From: Crotophaga sulcirostris
Taxonomy: Eukaryota; Chordata; Aves; Cuculiformes; Crotophagidae
Length of the DNA: 64,000 nt
Reading direction: 5' to 3'
Assembly (NCBI GenBank): GCA_013397455.1
Contig: VYZB01000333.1
Location: forward strand, 645,743-709,742
Shown here: positions 60,321 through 64,000 of the stretch, piece after piece
Position numbering within the stretch: position 1 is the stretch's first letter
Layout: each line of letters opens with the position of its first letter
The notes under the pieces: model-generated
The model's input: only the letters and a program-made list of their open reading frames with translations
The model's database searches: none
Told to the model about the DNA's origin: nothing
Program-made: the position numbers and the translations under genes

Positions 60321-61032
60321 TAGTTTTATCCCAGGTGGAGACAATAGTGTCAGTGAAATTGTAGACAGGATCATACACTAGTGTGAATAATTATTTATTA
60401 ACCAGAGGAACCTGACCAACTCAGTGAAGTTACAGGGCGGGGCAGGGGGGGAGTTACTTCATACTAATGTGAAACTATGCTAACATTAAACCTGCTTTTA
60501 CCTCATAACACTGAAACAGGGAGTCATGTATGGAGGAAAAATACCTCCCAGATACCTCCTCCTTCTTTGAAGGAAGGCAAGCAATCTCTTTAAGTACTGA
60601 ATTCTCATAAAAACATGCAATATTTCAGCAATAAGGAATGACAGGGTGTTCATTATCAGTTATTAATGTTTGCCTAAATGGAGCATAAGGCCCAGACCTT
60701 CAAGGCCTTCGGGGGAGTGCAGAGCTTCCAGCATTGCTTAATTACTACCTCTTCCTAACCCAAGCTCTGCTGCCATAGACCGGCTGTATTATCACATGAG
60801 AGTAATTCTGTTTGGCTGAGAAAAGGAAAAACAATGCATTTGGGCAGGCTGTTGCACAGGTGACAGAAGTTAATCAGTTTTTCTCCCCAGATAAACTCCA
60901 GACAATACAAGGAATTTAACTGTAACCATCACCTCAACTCACAGACACTTTGACCCTTGCCACTACAGTTCTTAGACTCTCTCACTACACCAGCATGGAC
61001 AAAACTGCTAGGAGACAAGAAGGAACATTTTC

Positions 61033-61047
61033 TTTTTTTTTTTTTTT
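61033..61047. repeat. Poly(T) run (15 T)
   Basis: Pure run of 15 T. No retroposed gene is visible on the minus strand next to it. Confidence 0.95.
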
Positions 61048-61994
61048 ATTCAAAAAGGCTGGAAAGACTTGTTGTTCCTGGAATAACTCCTTTTATTTCT
61101 CCTTTTCACCAAATGTCTGGTCAGCAAGCTCATTAGGATGTGTTGGTCTTAGAGAAGGCGCTTTTTGTAGATAGGAGAGGAAGATTCATGGACAGGATTG
61201 CTTATTTGCTGCAGGGTGTGGTGCAGCAGGTATAAGCAAGGCCACATATCCTTTATTCCAGCTTTATTCCACTGGGGTATCAGGTTCAGCAGTGGCCAAA
61301 TAGGGGAGCCGCTGAGGTTACACTTGGGCAGAAGTTTGAAAGATGCCAGTGGCTTTGGAGAAAAGAAAAAGCCTTCATTTTCTCAGTAATTTAGCCTAGA
61401 TCTGAGGGCACTGGCTCCCCAATTCCCCCTGTCCATCCAGAGGAAACATAATTTCACAGATAGAGACTTTAGGTTCAGAGATTCCAAGCCTTAAGTGCAA
61501 AGGAGGCTGAACACCACCTGAGAGCTCATGGTAAACTGCAATTAGCTGTAAACTCCAAACACCAGAGCTGAAACCAACTGTAAGATCTGACTGTGAGGTA
61601 TACCTGTTACTCTGTGGTATCACACTTCCTTACATAAGTGCAATGGGTTTTTTGATGGGAGGATGCTACGAATACTTCTTCCAGGTGAATACATACCTTC
61701 ACTTTAACACCTATTCAATGCTAATCAAATGCATTATGATTGCAGATGAGAAAATAATGGAAGGCAAAGTTTTAGCAATAAATGACAAATAATAAGGGGA
61801 TCAAGTAAGATTCTACTAACAATGTGTCCTATTTATTTGTTTACACTCTGTCTACAGAAAATGTGATGCTGGACTGGGCATGGCTTAGGACAACCTTCTG
61901 GCATGAAGACAGCTACAAAGCACAAAATACAAAAAATGAACTCAGAAAGAAAGAAGAAAAAAAACAGTGTTTTCTTGGCATCAACAAGAATCTC

Positions 61995-62000
61995 TTTATT
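61995..62000 (-). promoter_or_regulatory. Candidate distal WWOX poly(A) signal
   Basis: AATAAA on the minus strand, about 975 nt past the WWOX stop. It is followed within 10-50 nt by TTGTTGATG and a run of T, the usual GU/U-rich downstream element. It is the best-placed of four candidates by sequence alone. Confidence 0.35.
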
Positions 62001-62487
62001 TTTCCTCAAGTTTTCTTTTCTAAAAAAATGGAATTAATACATTTGCAGAAATGAGACACACTGTCTCTTCAGGTGACAATATTCAAGCAAGTATGCTGTT
62101 TTATTGAATTTAAATTGAAAGAAAAAAACAGAGCTTTGGAATGGGCTGCAGTATCAGGAGAACTGAGAAACTGTGAACTTTGACCGGAAAAAACTCTTTA
62201 AAACTGTGAACTGCGAAATGGATGGAAATACCATTGAACCCCTCGACTACACCCTGTGTGTTCTTAAGGAGCCATCGTCATCTTTGCTAACTCAACGGTA
62301 TTTAGGGAATGGTTTACAATATATCTTTTATTATAATCTTGTAAGAAAAAAAACAGAAATATTTAATTAGCTGTGACTTTCCCATTTCTGTTCAGATGTC
62401 TTATTGCACCTTCTCGTTCCAGACAGCTCAGATATATTTGCAGCCAGCAGTCAAGGGCAGGAAAGATTTCTTTCCCTTAATAATCTT

Positions 62488-62493
62488 TTTATT
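62488..62493 (-). promoter_or_regulatory. Candidate proximal WWOX poly(A) signal
   Basis: AATAAA on the minus strand, about 480 nt past the WWOX stop. The downstream sequence is less clearly GU-rich than that of the signal at 61995-62000. Use of both would give two 3' UTR lengths. Confidence 0.25.
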
Positions 62494-62973
62494 TGCCACA
62501 CCCAATAAAATCCTTGTAGGGAAAAAGAATGAACACAACTACCATCTCCCGATCAATACCTAAAGCCTAACAGATATTAATTATCAAAATAAAGAAGAAA
62601 TCCCATATTGGGCTACCTACCTACCTATTAATCAAAAGAACAGAAGTGTCTGCAGCATTGCTTTTCTAAAATAAGACAAAAGATGCCTCCTTGGGTTACA
62701 CTTTGAACAGACTATAATCAAAAGAAACAGAACCAAGACTAACTAAGCCCCAGGAAGCTGCATTGTCCCTTTAACCCACAGTATTCCCCATTTCCCATTA
62801 GTACTTAACATTTTTCACTATGTTGTGACTGCTATTATTTCATTTAACACTGGTTAATCTGTATCTGAGGTATATGGAAACCCTCTAGATGATAAGATTG
62901 GAAAGGTTCCAGTGTTGGCAGTTTTCTAGTGTGCACACACTCGGTGTGTTTTGATCCTTCCAGGAGCTCCCTG

Positions 62974-63162
62974 CTATTTCGACTGCCTGCCAATTCGTTC
63001 TTGGATCAGCCTCTCGCTCAGCTCCCACAGGGCTGCGGCAGTCGCTTCGCCCTGGGCCTCCTGTGATGGCAGGCAGCGGCAGCAGTTGTTGAAGTACATC
63101 CCTCCCAGTCCCTCCAGCTCCTCAGCCGTGGCACAGTAGACAGTTGTGGCAGCTCCTTGTTG
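62974..63162 (-). CDS. WWOX: WWOX, terminal coding exon (C-terminal 62 residues)
   Basis: On the minus strand a long pyrimidine tract and an AG acceptor (63164-63163) open a phase-0 frame of 62 codons ending in TAG (62976-62974). It begins [10 protein letters not shown], contains [13 protein letters not shown] and ends [15 protein letters not shown] recognise this as the end of WWOX. Against the human C-terminus as I recall it the length is the same (residues 353-414 of 414) and about 49 of 62 residues match with no gap. WWOX has two N-terminal WW domains that bind PPxY partners, then a short-chain dehydrogenase/reductase domain. This exon is the tail after that domain, and its YF..C...LW..SE.L pattern is shared with the RDH11-14 retinol dehydrogenases. 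WW domains, cofactor site and catalytic YxxxK lie in exons beyond the right edge. No frameshift or internal stop is present, so the exon looks functional. Confidence 0.95.
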   Translation of the reverse strand, partial: QQGAATTVYCATAEELEGLGGMYFNNCCRCLPSQEAQGEATAAALWELSERLIQERIGRQSK

Positions 63163-63790
63163 CTGGAATTAAAAGAAAAAAGAGAGAAAAAAAAAAAACT
63201 ATGTAAATATATATATATATATGTATTATCATTGTAATTTTGACCGTGGCCCTTTGAAGCTGTGCATCTTCTGAAAGCATCAGTGAAAAGTGTCAAACTG
63301 ACAGGGTGACTTGCATGGTGACAAGGCTGAAACCCTGCTAAAGATGCTGCCTGCCTGCCTGCTGGCCACTTAGTTACAAAACACCTTAGGGAGAATTTTT
63401 CTTTTTTTTTCTTTTCCTCTTACAGCAAAAGAAAAGAAAAAGACAATCCTGAACCCCAGCCCCGGTCTTGGGTCTTTTGTCCCTTTCCAGTAACACCTTG
63501 GATTGGTGCAGGGAGAGATGCAGGGTCTGCCCAGGTGCTGTTTGAAAACAGAGCAGTTGAGCTATGTTTAAAAGCAGCACGTCAAAGCTTCCTGGTTTCC
63601 TTTTGGAAAACAATAACATTGTGGTCACCCTTGCTTCCCAATCCTGACCAGCAATGCAGGCTGATGATACACATATTTTGTTTGTTTGGAGTTTTAAACC
63701 TCTTGCACAAAATGAACCTGGGTACTCCCATTAACTTTGCACTCATGCAAAGTGCAATTGGGATTGGTGCCAAACATGCCCATAGATCAA
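63163..63790 (-). other. WWOX: 3' end of the last WWOX intron
   Basis: This is intron sequence next to the terminal exon. Read on the minus strand it ends with a (TA)n run (63207-63222), a 12-T run (63187-63198), a CT tract and TTTTAATTCCAG at the exon edge. In mammals the matching intron (intron 8) is very large and holds the common fragile site FRA16D; only its last part is visible here. Nothing else is recognised apart from a short CTGC-type repeat near 63346-63364. Confidence 0.8.
63166..63222 (-). repeat. Polypyrimidine tract plus (TA)n at the WWOX acceptor
   Basis: On the minus strand (TA)n (63222-63207) is followed by T12 (63198-63187), CTCTC and TTTTTTCTTTTAATTCCAG. It forms the polypyrimidine tract of the last WWOX acceptor and is itself a variable-length simple repeat. 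Confidence 0.85.
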
Positions 63791-64000
63791 GACCAGAGGA
63801 GGCCACAAAGATGATCCAAGGGCTGGAGCACCTCTTGTACAAGGACAGGCTGAGAGAGTTGGGCTTGTTCAGTCTGGAGAAGAGAAGGCTCCAGGGAGAC
63901 CTTAGAGCAGCCTCTCAGTACTGAAAGGGGCTCCAGGAAAGCTGGGGAGGGGCTCTTGATCAGGGAGTACAGTGATTGGATGAGGGGGAACAGTTTTCAG
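63791..64000 (+). mobile_element. CR1 LINE copy, cut by the window edge
   Basis: It starts at a CR1 body position (GACCAGAGGAGGCCAC) and runs off the right edge, so its 3' tail is not seen. It belongs to the group with CAGGGAGACCTTAGAGCAGC. Part of the ORF2 C-terminal frame is readable (ERLREL-like then [19 protein letters not shown]) up to a stop near 63924. It sits inside the last WWOX intron, antisense to WWOX. Confidence 0.93.

Larger units (their letters stand above)
59511..61974. other. Non-coding DNA between the last CR1 and the WWOX 3' UTR
   Basis: Holds a purine-rich tract (60209-60320), a G-rich run of quadruplex type (60435-60451) and T15 (61033-61047). A 156-codon minus-strand frame (59908-60378) owes its length to the purine tract. 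No gene recognised. Confidence 0.75.
61975..62973 (-). other. WWOX: Probable WWOX 3' untranslated region
   Basis: This is the sequence just downstream of the WWOX stop codon on the minus strand. It has no CR1 and no open frame of note. Four AATAAA signals occur on the minus strand (plus-strand TTTATT at 62488-62493, 62327-62332, 62100-62105 and 61995-62000). The last gives a 3' UTR of about 1 kb and is followed on the minus strand by a GU- and U-rich stretch (about 61940-61990), as expected downstream of a cleavage site. The extent is inferred; an earlier signal could be the main one. Confidence 0.4.

Noticed and set aside
59908..60378. 156-codon minus-strand open frame with serine/phenylalanine-rich run
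   Set aside because: Its length comes from the polypurine tract, which lacks stop codons on that strand.
62951..63139. Plus-strand 62-codon frame, and a minus-strand frame at 63018-63296, over the WWOX exon
   Set aside because: Both are in the wrong frame; the true frame on the minus strand lacks an ATG at its start because it begins at a splice acceptor.
1..64000. CRISPR array, operon, phage, insertion sequence, tRNA, rRNA or U6-type RNA gene
   Set aside because: None of the defining patterns is present: no spaced direct repeats, no tRNA B-box arm in a cloverleaf context, no U6 5' sequence. The DNA is vertebrate.
1..64000. Endogenous retrovirus or LTR element
   Set aside because: I found no gag/pol-like frame, no paired LTR and no TG...CA-bounded repeat that I could defend.

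Overview
The window is bird genomic DNA. It holds 16 copies of CR1, the dominant LINE of bird genomes, each cut off at its 5' end. Complete CR1 tails carry the typical ATTCTATG-type 8-mers. There is no bacterial-style gene density, no operon and no tRNA or rRNA gene that I can see. Two short N gaps (6192-6211 and 41064-41098) show it comes from a draft scaffold. I cannot name the species.

The one gene I can support lies at the right end on the minus strand. It is the last coding exon of WWOX (WW domain-containing oxidoreductase), 62974-63162. It has no in-frame ATG at its start, so a search for long ATG-initiated frames misses it. It opens after a splice acceptor, encodes the final 62 residues of the protein and stops at TAG. 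To its right, 63163-64000 is the end of the preceding WWOX intron, with a CR1 copy running off the window. To its left is the probable 3' UTR, with several AATAAA signals on the minus strand.

Everything from about 62 kb down to position 1 lies downstream of WWOX and contains no protein-coding exon that I recognise. In vertebrates WWOX is followed by a long gene desert and then by MAF in convergent orientation. MAF is therefore expected off the left edge on the plus strand, and this DNA would be part of the WWOX-MAF desert. That fits its content: mostly unique, AT-rich, non-coding sequence with blocks that look like developmental enhancers, and a 14-bp near-palindrome (27897-27910) one base from the C-type Maf recognition element.

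Layout: 1-9464 unique DNA with simple repeats; 9465-19258 unique DNA with four CR1 copies; 19259-29356 ten kb without CR1; 29357-43065 dense in CR1 (six copies) with a homeodomain-motif-rich block at 30600-30960; 43066-62973 unique DNA with five CR1 copies, enhancer-like blocks, a CpG cluster with two NotI sites and two G-quadruplex motifs; 62974-63162 WWOX exon; 63163-64000 WWOX intron. The CR1 copies sort by eye into three subfamilies. Two of them (18.8 kb and 29.5 kb) carry the same non-CR1 sequence of about 120-135 bp beyond their 3' ends, which may be a 3' transduction or an unrecognised extended CR1 tail.
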